Assembly (NCBI RefSeq): GCF_027286305.1
Contig: NZ_CP114599.1
Coordinates: forward strand, 3,443,001-3,507,000
Reading direction: 5' to 3'
Length of the DNA: 64,000 nucleotides
Source of the DNA: Phenylobacterium sp. NIBR 498073
Lineage (GTDB): Bacteria > Pseudomonadota > Alphaproteobacteria > Caulobacterales > Caulobacteraceae
The notes below the pieces were generated by a model that saw only the letters and a list, made by a program, of their open reading frames with translations, was not told the origin of the DNA and did no database searches. Below, piece by piece: positions 8,850-16,351 of this stretch. Positions within the stretch are counted from its first letter, which is position 1, and every line of letters starts with the position of its first letter. Made by a program: the position numbers and the translations under genes.

Positions 8850-9377
8850 CTATTCGCAGACGTGCTTGTCCGCCGGGGTCTCGGCGAACTTGGTGAGGGT
8901 GACGCTGATAACCGGATCGGGCCAGACCTCATAGCCCACGGCGCCGGCCGGCACCGTGCAGATCGTGCTCATCTTCTTCATCAGCTTGCCGCCGCGCAGG
9001 GCGGTGATCTCGGCCTCGTAGGCCACCGGGCGGGTCAGGCCGTTCCAGATCTTCAGGATCGACTGGCGCTTTTCCACCGAGGCGTCCAGCGCGAAAGCCA
9101 GCTTGCCGGCCCCCGCGCCCTTGTAGGTTTCCTTGCCGTCGGCCACGGCCTTGCCGATGCGCCCGGCCTCGACGTCGTCGAGCGACGGCCGGCCCGCCTC
9201 ATCGAGGCGGATCACCGCGCGCTGGCCGGTCATGACCTGCACGGCGCCGCCCTCGACCTTGGTGCGCGGGTCCAGGCCCGCCGCCTGCAGCGCCTCGACC
9301 GGGATGGTCGGCATCTGGGCCTGAGCCGCCCCGGCAGCCAGCCAGATCCCCGCCACAGCAATGGCCAGCCCCCGCAT
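8850..9377 (-). CDS. exported hypothetical protein
   Basis: 175 residues with a clear Sec signal peptide (about 1-20, cleavage after 'AAQAQ'). The mature part has two Cys residues, one in 'MSTICTVPAG' and one at the third residue from the end, which could form a disulfide in the periplasm. I do not recognise a domain. It is 9 bases upstream of the acyl-CoA dehydrogenase gene and on the same strand, so they are likely co-transcribed, though no functional connection is visible. The intergenic region upstream (9378-9524) is shared with the divergent thioesterase gene and should hold both promoters. Confidence 0.75.
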   Translation of the reverse strand: MRGLAIAVAGIWLAAGAAQAQMPTIPVEALQAAGLDPRTKVEGGAVQVMTGQRAVIRLDEAGRPSLDDVEAGRIGKAVADGKETYKGAGAGKLAFALDASVEKRQSILKIWNGLTRPVAYEAEITALRGGKLMKKMSTICTVPAGAVGYEVWPDPVISVTLTKFAETPADKHVCE

Positions 9378-9524
9378 CTCAGGCGCTCGCCGGCGCCATG
9401 GCGCCGCGGAGAAAGTCAGTCCGGCCTTGCATCGCCTGTCCCCGCCGCCTAGTTCGCATCGGGCCGCAAATTAGTGACTGAGACCGCGGCGGGCAAACCC
9501 CTTCATAGGGGGTCAGGGGACGCG

Positions 9525-9986
9525 ATGGACGGCGGCGAAGAACTCGAGATCGGCGGCTGGAAGCACCAGGTGGTGAAGGACGGCGAGTGGGCCGGCTGGG
9601 TGCAGTACGGCTCCGACCCGTTCGAGGACCACGCCGGGCCGTTCTACTACCGCGTCGACGAGACCGGCCAACGGGTCTGCGCCATGCGCGCCGAACAGCA
9701 CCACATGAACGGCGGCGGCTTCATGCACGGCGGCGCGATCATGACCTTCGCCGACTACTGCCTGTTCGTAATCGCCCGGGACGACCTGCAGGACAGCCGC
9801 AGCGTGACCGCCCAGTTCAACGGCGATTTCGTCGGCGCGGTGCCGGTCGGCTCGCTGGTCGAGTGCCGCGGCGAGGTGGTCAAGGCAGCCCGCAGCATGG
9901 TGTTCGTCCGCGGCCTGATCACCACCGGCGGCGAGCCGGTGATGAACTTCTCGGCGATCATCAAGAAGACAAAGCCGCGGACCTGA
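9525..9986 (+). CDS. PaaI-type hotdog thioesterase
   Basis: 153 residues from the ATG at 9525, which has a good ribosome site ('caggggacgcg'); an in-frame GTG at 9474 is possible but weaker. The hotdog signature is 'EQHHMNGGGFMHGGAIMTFADY', in which the HGGA loop and following Asp are typical of the PaaI / acyl-CoA thioesterase group. It should hydrolyse an acyl- or aryl-CoA. It is divergent from the acyl-CoA dehydrogenase operon and heads a three-gene cluster with a small membrane protein (2-base gap) and a GNAT acetyltransferase. Confidence 0.85.
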   Translation: MDGGEELEIGGWKHQVVKDGEWAGWVQYGSDPFEDHAGPFYYRVDETGQRVCAMRAEQHHMNGGGFMHGGAIMTFADYCLFVIARDDLQDSRSVTAQFNGDFVGAVPVGSLVECRGEVVKAARSMVFVRGLITTGGEPVMNFSAIIKKTKPRT

Positions 9987-9988
9987 CC

Positions 9989-10234
9989 ATGAAGAAGCTC
10001 GACGCTGCGACCGCCAAGAAGATCGCGCCCTCGGCCCTGATGGTGCTGGTGGCCGGGCCGGTCTTCCTGTTCATGGCCATGGACCTGATCCTCTTCGCGG
10101 CCATGAGCGCCTCGCGCGGCGCGACGTCGCCGAACCAGGTGGTCGACCTCTCCATGGAGATCGTCATCTGCATCATGACCGGCGTGCTCAGCGCCTTCGG
10201 GATCCGCTCGATCCTGCGCGCGCTCAAGGACTAG
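9989..10234 (+). CDS. small two-helix membrane protein
   Basis: 81 residues beginning 2 bases after the thioesterase stop. Two hydrophobic segments are visible, about residues 14-36 and 53-72, joined by a polar loop with 'ASRGATSPNQVVD'. No family recognised. The tight spacing on both sides (2 bases before, 4 bases to the next gene) supports a real gene in a three-gene operon. Confidence 0.7.
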   Translation: MKKLDAATAKKIAPSALMVLVAGPVFLFMAMDLILFAAMSASRGATSPNQVVDLSMEIVICIMTGVLSAFGIRSILRALKD

Positions 10235-10238
10235 CAGG

Positions 10239-10679
10239 GTGGCGCGGCTCGTCCCGCTGACCCCGGCCGACATCGCCGAGGTCATGCGCATCGAGCGCCT
10301 GCCCGGCTACGACGCCTTCATCGGCCAGTTCGGCCCGGACGAACACGCGGCCGAGTTCGCTTCACCCGACGCCCGCTATCTGGGCTTTCGCCGGGGCGTC
10401 GGCCTCGCCGGCTTCGTGATCGTCCAGGAATTCACCGCCCCCACCGTGCTGCTGCGCCGCATCGCGGTCGATGAGACCGGCCAGGGAACCGGAACCGCCC
10501 TCTTCCGCGCGGCCGTCGACTGGATCTTCGCCAACTCCGGGGCCGAGGCGGTGAAGCTGCACGTGCGGCCCGAGAACCACCGCGCCCGCCACATCTATCT
10601 GCGCGAGGGCTTCACCCGCCACGGCGAGGACCCGGCCAGCGAGTACCTGTCCGTGACCCGCGCGCGTTGGGGCGCCTAG
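10239..10679 (+). CDS. GNAT family N-acetyltransferase
   Basis: 146 residues from a GTG start 4 bases after the previous gene. The acetyl-CoA-binding motif A appears as 'RRIAVDETGQGTGTALFRAAV', with the Q/R-x-x-G-x-G/A loop as Q-G-T-G-T. It is followed by 'KLHVRPENHRARHIYLREGF', the motif B region with the conserved Asn and Tyr. It transfers acetyl to an amine; whether the target is a small molecule or a protein N-terminus is unknown. Last gene of the thioesterase cluster. Confidence 0.85.
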   Translation: MARLVPLTPADIAEVMRIERLPGYDAFIGQFGPDEHAAEFASPDARYLGFRRGVGLAGFVIVQEFTAPTVLLRRIAVDETGQGTGTALFRAAVDWIFANSGAEAVKLHVRPENHRARHIYLREGFTRHGEDPASEYLSVTRARWGA

Positions 10680-10704
10680 GCCCGCCGCTCGCCCGGCGAA
10701 AACC

Positions 10705-11322
10705 TCACATCGCCGCCTTGGCCGCCGGGCGGCTGCGCATGGCGTTCGCCCAGCGATGCAGGTCGGCCAGTTCCTCGGGAATGGGCAGCTTGATCATCCG
10801 GGTGAAGTCGATGCCGATGAAGGCGATGATGTCGGCGATAGTCAGCCGCTCGCCGGCCAGCCATTCGCTCTCGCCCAGCCGCCGGTCGAGCACCTTCAAG
10901 CCCTTCAGGCCCACCTCCTTGTTGTACTCGCCGACCGGCGGGTTGGGCGCCTCCAGCGCGGCCAGCGCCGGATGGGTGTGGCGCACACCCAGCATGAACG
11001 GGTTGGCGACCAGCATCTCGGCGCGCCGGGTCCACATCTCCACCACCGCCGCCTCTTCCGGCGTGCGGCCGAAGAGGTTCGGCTCAGGGTAGCGGCTTTC
11101 CAGGTAGCGGCAGATCGCCAGCGACTCGGTGATCGTCGTCCCGTCGTCCAGTTCCAGCGCCGGCACGTTGGGCAGCCCGGCCTTGGCCAGGTAGTCGGCC
11201 TGCTTGTGCTGCCCCTGGATCAGGTTGAGCTGGACGATCTCGACGTCCTCGATGCCCTTCTCGGCCATGAACCAGCGCACCCGGCGCGGGTTGGGAGCCA
11301 TCGCCGTGTCGTAGAGCTTCAT
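10705..11322 (-). CDS. glutathione S-transferase
   Basis: 205 residues. An N-terminal thioredoxin-like domain (1-80) contains 'LPNVPALELDDGTTITESLAI', the cis-Pro and the Glu-Ser pair that hold the gamma-glutamyl part of glutathione. An all-helical C-terminal domain with 'ERLTIADIIAF' carries the N-capping box. It conjugates glutathione to electrophiles or reduces peroxides; class and substrate are not readable. It is convergent with the GNAT gene and 34 bases downstream of the nucleoside transporter on the same strand. Confidence 0.88.
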   Translation of the reverse strand: MKLYDTAMAPNPRRVRWFMAEKGIEDVEIVQLNLIQGQHKQADYLAKAGLPNVPALELDDGTTITESLAICRYLESRYPEPNLFGRTPEEAAVVEMWTRRAEMLVANPFMLGVRHTHPALAALEAPNPPVGEYNKEVGLKGLKVLDRRLGESEWLAGERLTIADIIAFIGIDFTRMIKLPIPEELADLHRWANAMRSRPAAKAAM

Positions 11323-11356
11323 TCCTGATCCTCCCGCAGCGGCTCTGGCGGCCGCC

Positions 11357-12634
11357 CTATTGTCCGAACAGTTCCCGCGGCATGGCGCCGACCAGCGCCC
11401 CGGTCATGCAGGTGGCCAGGAACCCGGCGATCAGCGCCTTCCACACGATGCCGATGATCTCCGTGCGCCGCTCGGGCATCAAGACGCCCATGCCGGTCAC
11501 GGTTATCCCGACTGACCCGACGTTAGCGAAGCCGCACAGCGCGTAGGTCAGGATCATCCGCGTGCGCTCGGTCATCTCGCCGGCCGGAACCGCGCCCAGC
11601 TGAATGAAGGCGATGAACTCGGTCAGCATCAGCTTCACGCCCAGCAGGTAGCCGGCCTTCAGCGCCTCGTCCCAGTGCACGCCCATCGCCCAGGCCAGCG
11701 GCGCGAAGACGAGGCCCAGGATCCGCTCGACGGTGATCGCCTCGCCGCCGACCGCCGGCAGCACCGACAGCAGCGCGTTGCCGATGGCCACGAAGGCCAC
11801 GAACACGATCAGGATCGCCGAGATGTTCAGCACCACGGTCAGGCCGTCCATCGTGCCCTTGCTGATCGCGTCGATCGAGCTGTCGTACTTCAGCAGCGAG
11901 GAATAGTCGGCGTAGAGCCCGCCCTGGCCCGGCTTTTCGGGGATCATGATCTTGGCCAGCAGGATGCCGGCCGGGGCGGAAATGATCGAGGCGACCAGCA
12001 CGTGCGCGGCGGCGTTGGGCAACACCGACTTCAGGATCGTGGCGTAGGCCACCATGGTCGAGCCGGCCACCGTCGCCAGGCCGACCACCATCATCAGGAA
12101 CAGCTCCGAGCGGGTCAGCTTGTCCAGATAGGCGCGGATCACGATCGGGCTCTCGATCATGCCCAGGAAGATGTTCACCGCCACCGCCAGGGCCGAGGCG
12201 CCGCCCAGGCCCATGGTTTTCTGGAACAGCAGGCCGAAGCCGCGGGTGATCCACTTCAGGATGCCCCAGTGCCATAGCAGCGCCGACAGCGCAGAGATCA
12301 CCAGGATCAGCGGCAGCACCTGGAAGGCGAAGACGAACAGCGCCCCGGAGTTGGTCACCTGATAGGGCTGCTCGCCGCCGCCCATGTAGCCGAACACGAA
12401 CTGTGTGCCGGTGGCGGTCGCCGCGGCCAGGCCGTCGACCCCGCGGTTGATCGCCTCGATCACCGCCTGCGCGCCGGGCAGGCCGAACAGCAGCAGGATC
12501 AGCCCGATCTGTACCGCGATCGACCCCAGGGCCAGCCGCCAGGGAAAGGCCTTCCTGTTTTCCGACAGCGCCCAGCAGACGGCGATCACGAAGCCCAGGC
12601 CGGCCAGGCTCTGGGCGTTCTCAGGACGAAACAT
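11357..12634 (-). CDS. CNT family nucleoside transporter (NupC type)
   Basis: 425 residues with about ten membrane segments. Family features are visible: 'SALLWHWGILKWITRGFGLLFQ', 'GMIESPIVIRAYLDKLTRSE' with the Glu-Ser pair, 'GLATVAGSTMVAYA', and 'LMLTEFIAFIQLG' with the conserved Asn/Glu helix region. It imports nucleosides with H+ or Na+ across the inner membrane. A 9-bp hairpin lies immediately upstream of the start (12646-12669) and may affect translation. The start is the ATG at 12634, which gives the usual short soluble N-terminus. Confidence 0.9.
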   Translation of the reverse strand: MFRPENAQSLAGLGFVIAVCWALSENRKAFPWRLALGSIAVQIGLILLLFGLPGAQAVIEAINRGVDGLAAATATGTQFVFGYMGGGEQPYQVTNSGALFVFAFQVLPLILVISALSALLWHWGILKWITRGFGLLFQKTMGLGGASALAVAVNIFLGMIESPIVIRAYLDKLTRSELFLMMVVGLATVAGSTMVAYATILKSVLPNAAAHVLVASIISAPAGILLAKIMIPEKPGQGGLYADYSSLLKYDSSIDAISKGTMDGLTVVLNISAILIVFVAFVAIGNALLSVLPAVGGEAITVERILGLVFAPLAWAMGVHWDEALKAGYLLGVKLMLTEFIAFIQLGAVPAGEMTERTRMILTYALCGFANVGSVGITVTGMGVLMPERRTEIIGIVWKALIAGFLATCMTGALVGAMPRELFGQ

Positions 12635-12645
12635 GCATGGCCCCC

Positions 12646-12669
12646 GGACGCCGCCTACCTGCGGCGTCC
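12646..12669 (-). promoter_or_regulatory. hairpin in 5' untranslated region of nucleoside transporter gene
   Basis: A perfect 9-bp inverted repeat (ggacgccgc / gcggcgtcc) with a 6-base loop, starting 12 bases upstream of the transporter start codon on the minus strand. In the transcript it would sit against the ribosome site. It could modulate translation or be a chance GC-rich stem. No known riboswitch pattern is apparent. Confidence 0.35.
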
Positions 12670-12775
12670 AATCTTTCTTAGGTCCGCGCGGACTCGCGCA
12701 GGAATTCTCGCGCTATTGACTACGGCAGGGCAGGGTCATGCAAGCGCACGCAACGCCGCGCGCGAACGCCGCCCC

Positions 12776-12803
12776 TTGACGGAGCCGGATGGCGCCATAT
12801 TTA
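12776..12803 (+). promoter_or_regulatory. predicted ohr promoter
   Basis: A TTGACG box at 12776-12781 and a TATTTA box at 12798-12803, 16 bases apart, form a plausible housekeeping promoter for ohr. The -10 box is covered by the palindromic operator, which would allow simple repression. Confidence 0.5.
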
Positions 12804-12820
12804 ATTGTGCACAATTAAAT
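12799..12820 (+). promoter_or_regulatory. OhrR operator palindrome
   Basis: A perfect 22-bp palindrome, atttaattgtg/cacaattaaat, ending 13 bases before the ohr start codon and overlapping the predicted -10 box. OhrR boxes in other bacteria are AT-rich palindromes built on 'AATT' and 'CAATT/AATTG' half-sites, and this one has both. It is conspicuous in a region otherwise very GC-rich. Confidence 0.8.
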
Positions 12821-12833
12821 TGGAGATAATCAA

Positions 12834-13253
12834 ATGACCACTCTCTACGCCACCCAAGCCCGCGCCGTCGGCGGCCGCGCCGGCCACGTCGAATCCCAGG
12901 ACGGCCTGCTCAGCCTCGACCTGGCGCTGCCCCGCGAAATGGGCGGCAAGGGCGGCGGGACCAATCCCGAGCAGCTGTTCGCCGCCGGCTACGCCGCCTG
13001 TTTCGAGAACGCCGTCCGCTACATCGCCGGCCAGCAGAAGATCCTGCTGAAGGGCGCCGCCGTCACCGCCACCGTCGAGCTGCATCCACGCGCGGAAGGC
13101 GGCTTCAAGCTGGGCGTGGCGCTCGACGCCGAGACCCAAGGCCTCGACCAGGCCGCGGCCGAAGCCCTGGTGACGGCCGCCCACCAGGTCTGCCCCTATT
13201 CCAACGCCATTCGCGGCAACGTCGATGTTGCGCTATCTGTGCGAGCTGAATGA
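12834..13253 (+). CDS. ohr: organic hydroperoxide resistance protein Ohr
   Basis: 139 residues, the standard Ohr length. The two redox cysteines are Cys56 in 'AACFENA' and Cys120 in 'QVCPYSNA'. Arg34 and Glu46, which assist the peroxidatic Cys, are present. Ohr reduces organic hydroperoxides using lipoyl thiols in the cytoplasm. The start has a good 'ggag' 8 bases upstream. The gene overlaps the ohrR start by 4 bases (atga), so ohr and its own sensor are one operon behind a palindromic operator, an arrangement that gives autoregulation. Confidence 0.96.
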   Translation: MTTLYATQARAVGGRAGHVESQDGLLSLDLALPREMGGKGGGTNPEQLFAAGYAACFENAVRYIAGQQKILLKGAAVTATVELHPRAEGGFKLGVALDAETQGLDQAAAEALVTAAHQVCPYSNAIRGNVDVALSVRAE

Positions 13254-13726
13254 CCGCCCGAGCCAAACCTAAAGCAAAGGAGGCGGCCGCCCCTGCGGCC
13301 GTCCCCCAACTGCGCCTCGATAACCAGCTCTGCTTCGCCCTCTACGCGGCCAGCGGCCTGGTCACGCGCGCCTACCGCCCGCTGCTCGAGCCGCTGGGCC
13401 TGACCTATCCGCAGTACCTGGTGATGCTGGTCCTCTGGGAGGACGCTCCCCGCACGGTCAAGGCGCTGGGCCAGGCGCTGGACCTCGACTCCGGCACCCT
13501 GACCCCGCTGCTCAAGCGGCTGGAGGCGGCCGGCTTCGTCACGCGCCGCCGCGACGCCCAGGACGAGCGCAAGGTGCAGATCGAGCTGACCGACGCCGGC
13601 CGCGCCCTGCGCGAGAAGGCGGCCGAGGTTCCGGCCGCCCTCGCCTGCCAGCTGCACCTGCCGCTCGATGAAATCGTCGACCTGCGCGCGACCCTGCAGG
13701 ACCTGGCGTGGCGGATGAAGGCCTAG
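13250..13726 (+). CDS. ohrR: MarR-family organic hydroperoxide sensor OhrR
   Basis: 158 residues with an N-terminal Ala/Lys tail. The peroxide-sensing Cys28 sits in 'LDNQLCFALYAAS', the typical position. A second Cys133 near the C-terminus makes this the two-Cys type (as in Xanthomonas), in which oxidation forms an intersubunit disulfide and releases DNA. The winged helix spans about 55-110 ('LDSGTLTPLLKRLEAAGFV', wing 'RRRDAQDERKVQIELT'). It is coupled to ohr by a 4-base overlap and should repress from the palindrome at 12799-12820. Its stop interleaves with that of the convergent small gene. Confidence 0.94.
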   Translation: MTARAKPKAKEAAAPAAVPQLRLDNQLCFALYAASGLVTRAYRPLLEPLGLTYPQYLVMLVLWEDAPRTVKALGQALDLDSGTLTPLLKRLEAAGFVTRRRDAQDERKVQIELTDAGRALREKAAEVPAALACQLHLPLDEIVDLRATLQDLAWRMKA

Positions 13727-14037
13727 CGTGCGCCCAGCCGCATCAGCACTTCGCGCGGGATGCCGTAGTGCTCGATGGCCGGCTTCTGGTTGCGGATGCC
13801 GCAGGCCTCGCGCTGAATGAAGTAGTACCAGACCGCGGTGGCCGCCTCCTTGAGCAGCGGCGCGCGTTCATCCTCGGGCCCCTCGAACGCCTTCAGCGCC
13901 GCCAGCGCCTGCTCGACCCGCTGGCCGGCGCGCCCGAGCGCATAGCCGCGCTCTTCCTGGATCTCGTAGTCGAGGATGCTCGCGCCGGTCTTGAACAGCG
14001 GCGACATCGATCCCTGCGGCATGCGGAGACTGGACAT
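13723..14037 (-). CDS. hypothetical protein (DUF6665-like)
   Basis: 104 residues, mostly helical, with 'ASILDYEIQEERGYALGRAGQRVE' in the first half and 'TAVWYYFIQREACGIRN' in the second. I associate this pattern with a small family of unknown function (DUF6665) but am not certain. No signal peptide or membrane segment. It stands alone, with the S46 peptidase gene on the same strand ending about 82 bases upstream, and it converges on ohrR with interleaved stops. Confidence 0.7.
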   Translation of the reverse strand: MSSLRMPQGSMSPLFKTGASILDYEIQEERGYALGRAGQRVEQALAALKAFEGPEDERAPLLKEAATAVWYYFIQREACGIRNQKPAIEHYGIPREVLMRLGAR

Positions 14038-14082
14038 GCCGCCAATATGAGGCCCGCGGCGCGCACGGCAAGCGCCGCCAGG

Positions 14083-14108
14083 TCCTCCCCCATCGCGATG
14101 GGGGAGGA
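14083..14108 (-). terminator. perfect palindromic hairpin after the S46 peptidase gene
   Basis: A 26-base perfect palindrome, tcctcccccatcg/cgatgggggagga, starting 11 bases past the stop of the peptidase gene on the minus strand. No T-tract follows. Its 'cctccccc ... gggggagg' arms match one end of the longer intergenic repeat found at 19221 and 23481, so it may be a reduced copy of that element acting as a terminator or mRNA end-stabiliser. Confidence 0.5.
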
Positions 14109-14119
14109 ATACGCGGCCC

Positions 14120-16192
14120 CTACTTGCCGGTCAGTTCCTTCACCAGGGCGGTCTGACCGTAGACCTTGGTGAGCGCTTCTGTCGCCGCCGAGGTCGCGAC
14201 CACCACCGTGCGGTTGATCGAACCGTCGTAGCCGAAGGCGCCGCCCAGCGAGTGGATGTTGCCGTCGAACGCCGCGCCGAGGACTTCACCCTTGGCGTTC
14301 ACCACCGGCGAGCCGGAATTGCCGCCGATGATGTCGTTGGTGGTGACGAAGTTATAGACCGTGGTCGGATTGACCTTGCCCTTGGCCGCAACCCAGCGGG
14401 GCGCCAACTCGTAGGGCTCGGCTCCGGTGGCCCGGTCGTACAGGCCCGCGAAGTTGGTCATCGAGGGTACGGTGACGCCGCGATAGCTCCAGCCGGCCAC
14501 CTTGCCGTAGGACAGCCGCAGGCTGAAGGTCGCGTCCGGATAGACCGCATCGCCATAGGCCGCGAACTTGGCGCGGGCGACGCGCTCGGCGGCCGCGTCG
14601 GTCGGCCCCTGGACGTCGGTCTCCCAGGCCTTGCGCACGGCGCGCGCGGCCGGGTCGTTGCGCAGCACCAGCTGGATCATCGGATCGTCCGAAGCCTGGA
14701 TCGCCGCCAGTCCGCCGTCCCACAGCGCCTTGCGCGCCGCCGGATCGGCCAGCCTCGAGCCGGCGACCGCGCGCTTGGCCAGGCCCTCGGGGCTCTCCTT
14801 GCCCAGCAGGGTCTTCACCGCCGGATCGTCGGTGGTCAGGTACTCGCGGGTCTTCGACAGCCAGAAGGCCAGGTAGACTTCCTCCAGCTCCGCATCGACC
14901 GGCTTGGCGTCCAGCACCTTCTTCTCGACCAGCGGCAGGCGCGTGTCGGCGTACTCGGCCAGCCGCTCGGCGCTCGGCTTCTCACGCTCCTGCGCGGCGC
15001 GGACCAGGGTCTGCGCGTAGTAGTAGAGGTTCGAATAGGCCGCGCCGCCCTCGATCTGGCGATAGCGCAGGTAGTTGTTGGCGTAGGCCGCCTGCGCCTT
15101 GGCGATGTCGCCCCACGGATCGCCGATCTCGGCGGCCAGCTTCGGGTCGGCGGCCACCTTGGCCTTCAACTCGGCCTCCTGGGCGCGCTTGGCGTCCATG
15201 AACGCCTTGTCGTTCAGCGCCGACTGCTGGCCGTAGAACACCTTGAAGCTGTTCTCGATGCCGAACAGCGGGTCGGTGGCGATGCGCTTATGTTCGGCGC
15301 TCTCCTGCCCGAACTGCGCCAGGCGGCCGCGGATCTCCGAGCGCTGCAGCTGGCCGACCGGGATGGTCAGGTCGCGCAGGGTCTCCAGTTGCGAGACCGT
15401 CATCAGGCGGTTGGTCGAGCCGGGATTGCCGGACACGAACGTCGCCTCGCCTTCCTGTGGGGCGCGGCTGACCCAGGTCAGGTGGGTCGGCGTCACGGCC
15501 GGCTTGCCGTTCTCGTACAGCCGCACGAAACCGACATCGAGGTTGAAGCGCGGGAAGTTGAAGTTGTCCGGATCGCCGCCGAAGAAGGCGGTCGCGAACT
15601 CCGGCGCGAACACCAGCCGCACGTCGGCGTACTTGCGGTACTTGTAGAGCTTGAATTGCCCGCCGCGGTACAGGGTGATCACCTGGCAGCGGACGTTCGG
15701 ATCATCGCCGCAGCCGGCCTTCTCGGCCGCGGCCATCGCCGCCTCACGGGCGCGGACATAGTCCTGGCCGGTCTTGCCGGCGCCGGCCGCCTGGATCTCC
15801 TTGGTGACATCGGTGATCGAGGCCAGGATCTCGGCCTGCATCCCCGGGCATTTCTTCTCGTCCTCGCGTCCGGCGGTCAGGAAGCCGTCCTTGACGAAGT
15901 CCTTGTCGCCCGACGACAGGTCCTGGACGCACTCGACCACGCAGTGGTGGTTGGTCAGCACCAGGCCCGAGCCCGAGACCAGCGAGGCCGAGCAGCCGGT
16001 AGTCAGGCGCACCGAGGCGCCCTGCATCCGGTCCAGCCACTTCTGGTCCAGCTTCAGGCCGTAGGCCTCGTTCACCTTGGCGAGCGGGAAGTTGTCGTAG
16101 GTCCACATGCCTTCGTCGGCGAGGGCCGGCGCGACGGAAATCGAGAACGCGGCGGCCAGACCCAGGCCCGCGCCGAACTTCACTGAATTCAT
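14120..16192 (-). CDS. S46 family serine peptidase (dipeptidyl-peptidase 7/11 type)
   Basis: 690 residues from the ATG at 16192 (a TTG 9 bases upstream is in frame). Signal peptide about 1-25 ('APALADEG'), so it acts in the periplasm or at the cell surface. The chymotrypsin-like triad is split as in DPP7: His83 in 'LTNHHCVVE', an Asp in 'NLDVGFVRLYE', and Ser at about 626 in 'IIGGNSGSPV'. A long helical domain sits between Asp and Ser. The family removes dipeptides from the N-terminus of peptides. The residue that decides hydrophobic versus acidic P1 preference cannot be assigned by eye. It is divergent from the ABC export operon. Confidence 0.9.
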   Translation of the reverse strand: MNSVKFGAGLGLAAAFSISVAPALADEGMWTYDNFPLAKVNEAYGLKLDQKWLDRMQGASVRLTTGCSASLVSGSGLVLTNHHCVVECVQDLSSGDKDFVKDGFLTAGREDEKKCPGMQAEILASITDVTKEIQAAGAGKTGQDYVRAREAAMAAAEKAGCGDDPNVRCQVITLYRGGQFKLYKYRKYADVRLVFAPEFATAFFGGDPDNFNFPRFNLDVGFVRLYENGKPAVTPTHLTWVSRAPQEGEATFVSGNPGSTNRLMTVSQLETLRDLTIPVGQLQRSEIRGRLAQFGQESAEHKRIATDPLFGIENSFKVFYGQQSALNDKAFMDAKRAQEAELKAKVAADPKLAAEIGDPWGDIAKAQAAYANNYLRYRQIEGGAAYSNLYYYAQTLVRAAQEREKPSAERLAEYADTRLPLVEKKVLDAKPVDAELEEVYLAFWLSKTREYLTTDDPAVKTLLGKESPEGLAKRAVAGSRLADPAARKALWDGGLAAIQASDDPMIQLVLRNDPAARAVRKAWETDVQGPTDAAAERVARAKFAAYGDAVYPDATFSLRLSYGKVAGWSYRGVTVPSMTNFAGLYDRATGAEPYELAPRWVAAKGKVNPTTVYNFVTTNDIIGGNSGSPVVNAKGEVLGAAFDGNIHSLGGAFGYDGSINRTVVVATSAATEALTKVYGQTALVKELTGK

Positions 16193-16351
16193 GGTCACCA
16201 ACTTGAAGAGCGGCCGCCGTCGTGCGCCGCAAAGATGTAACTCCGTAACATCCGCGATCCCGTGGGACCAGCGGCCAAGGCCGCGCCTTACCTCGATTTA
16301 ACTAGGAGAGACCGGCCGTCAGCCGCACATGCTGGGCGCGAGGAGGGCCCC

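Noticed and set aside
14252..16186. A 644-codon open frame on the plus strand, antisense to the S46 peptidase gene
   Set aside because: It mirrors the codon pattern of the real gene in a high-GC genome, has Arg/Gly/Gln-rich low-complexity protein and no recognisable domain, while the minus strand encodes a complete S46 peptidase.
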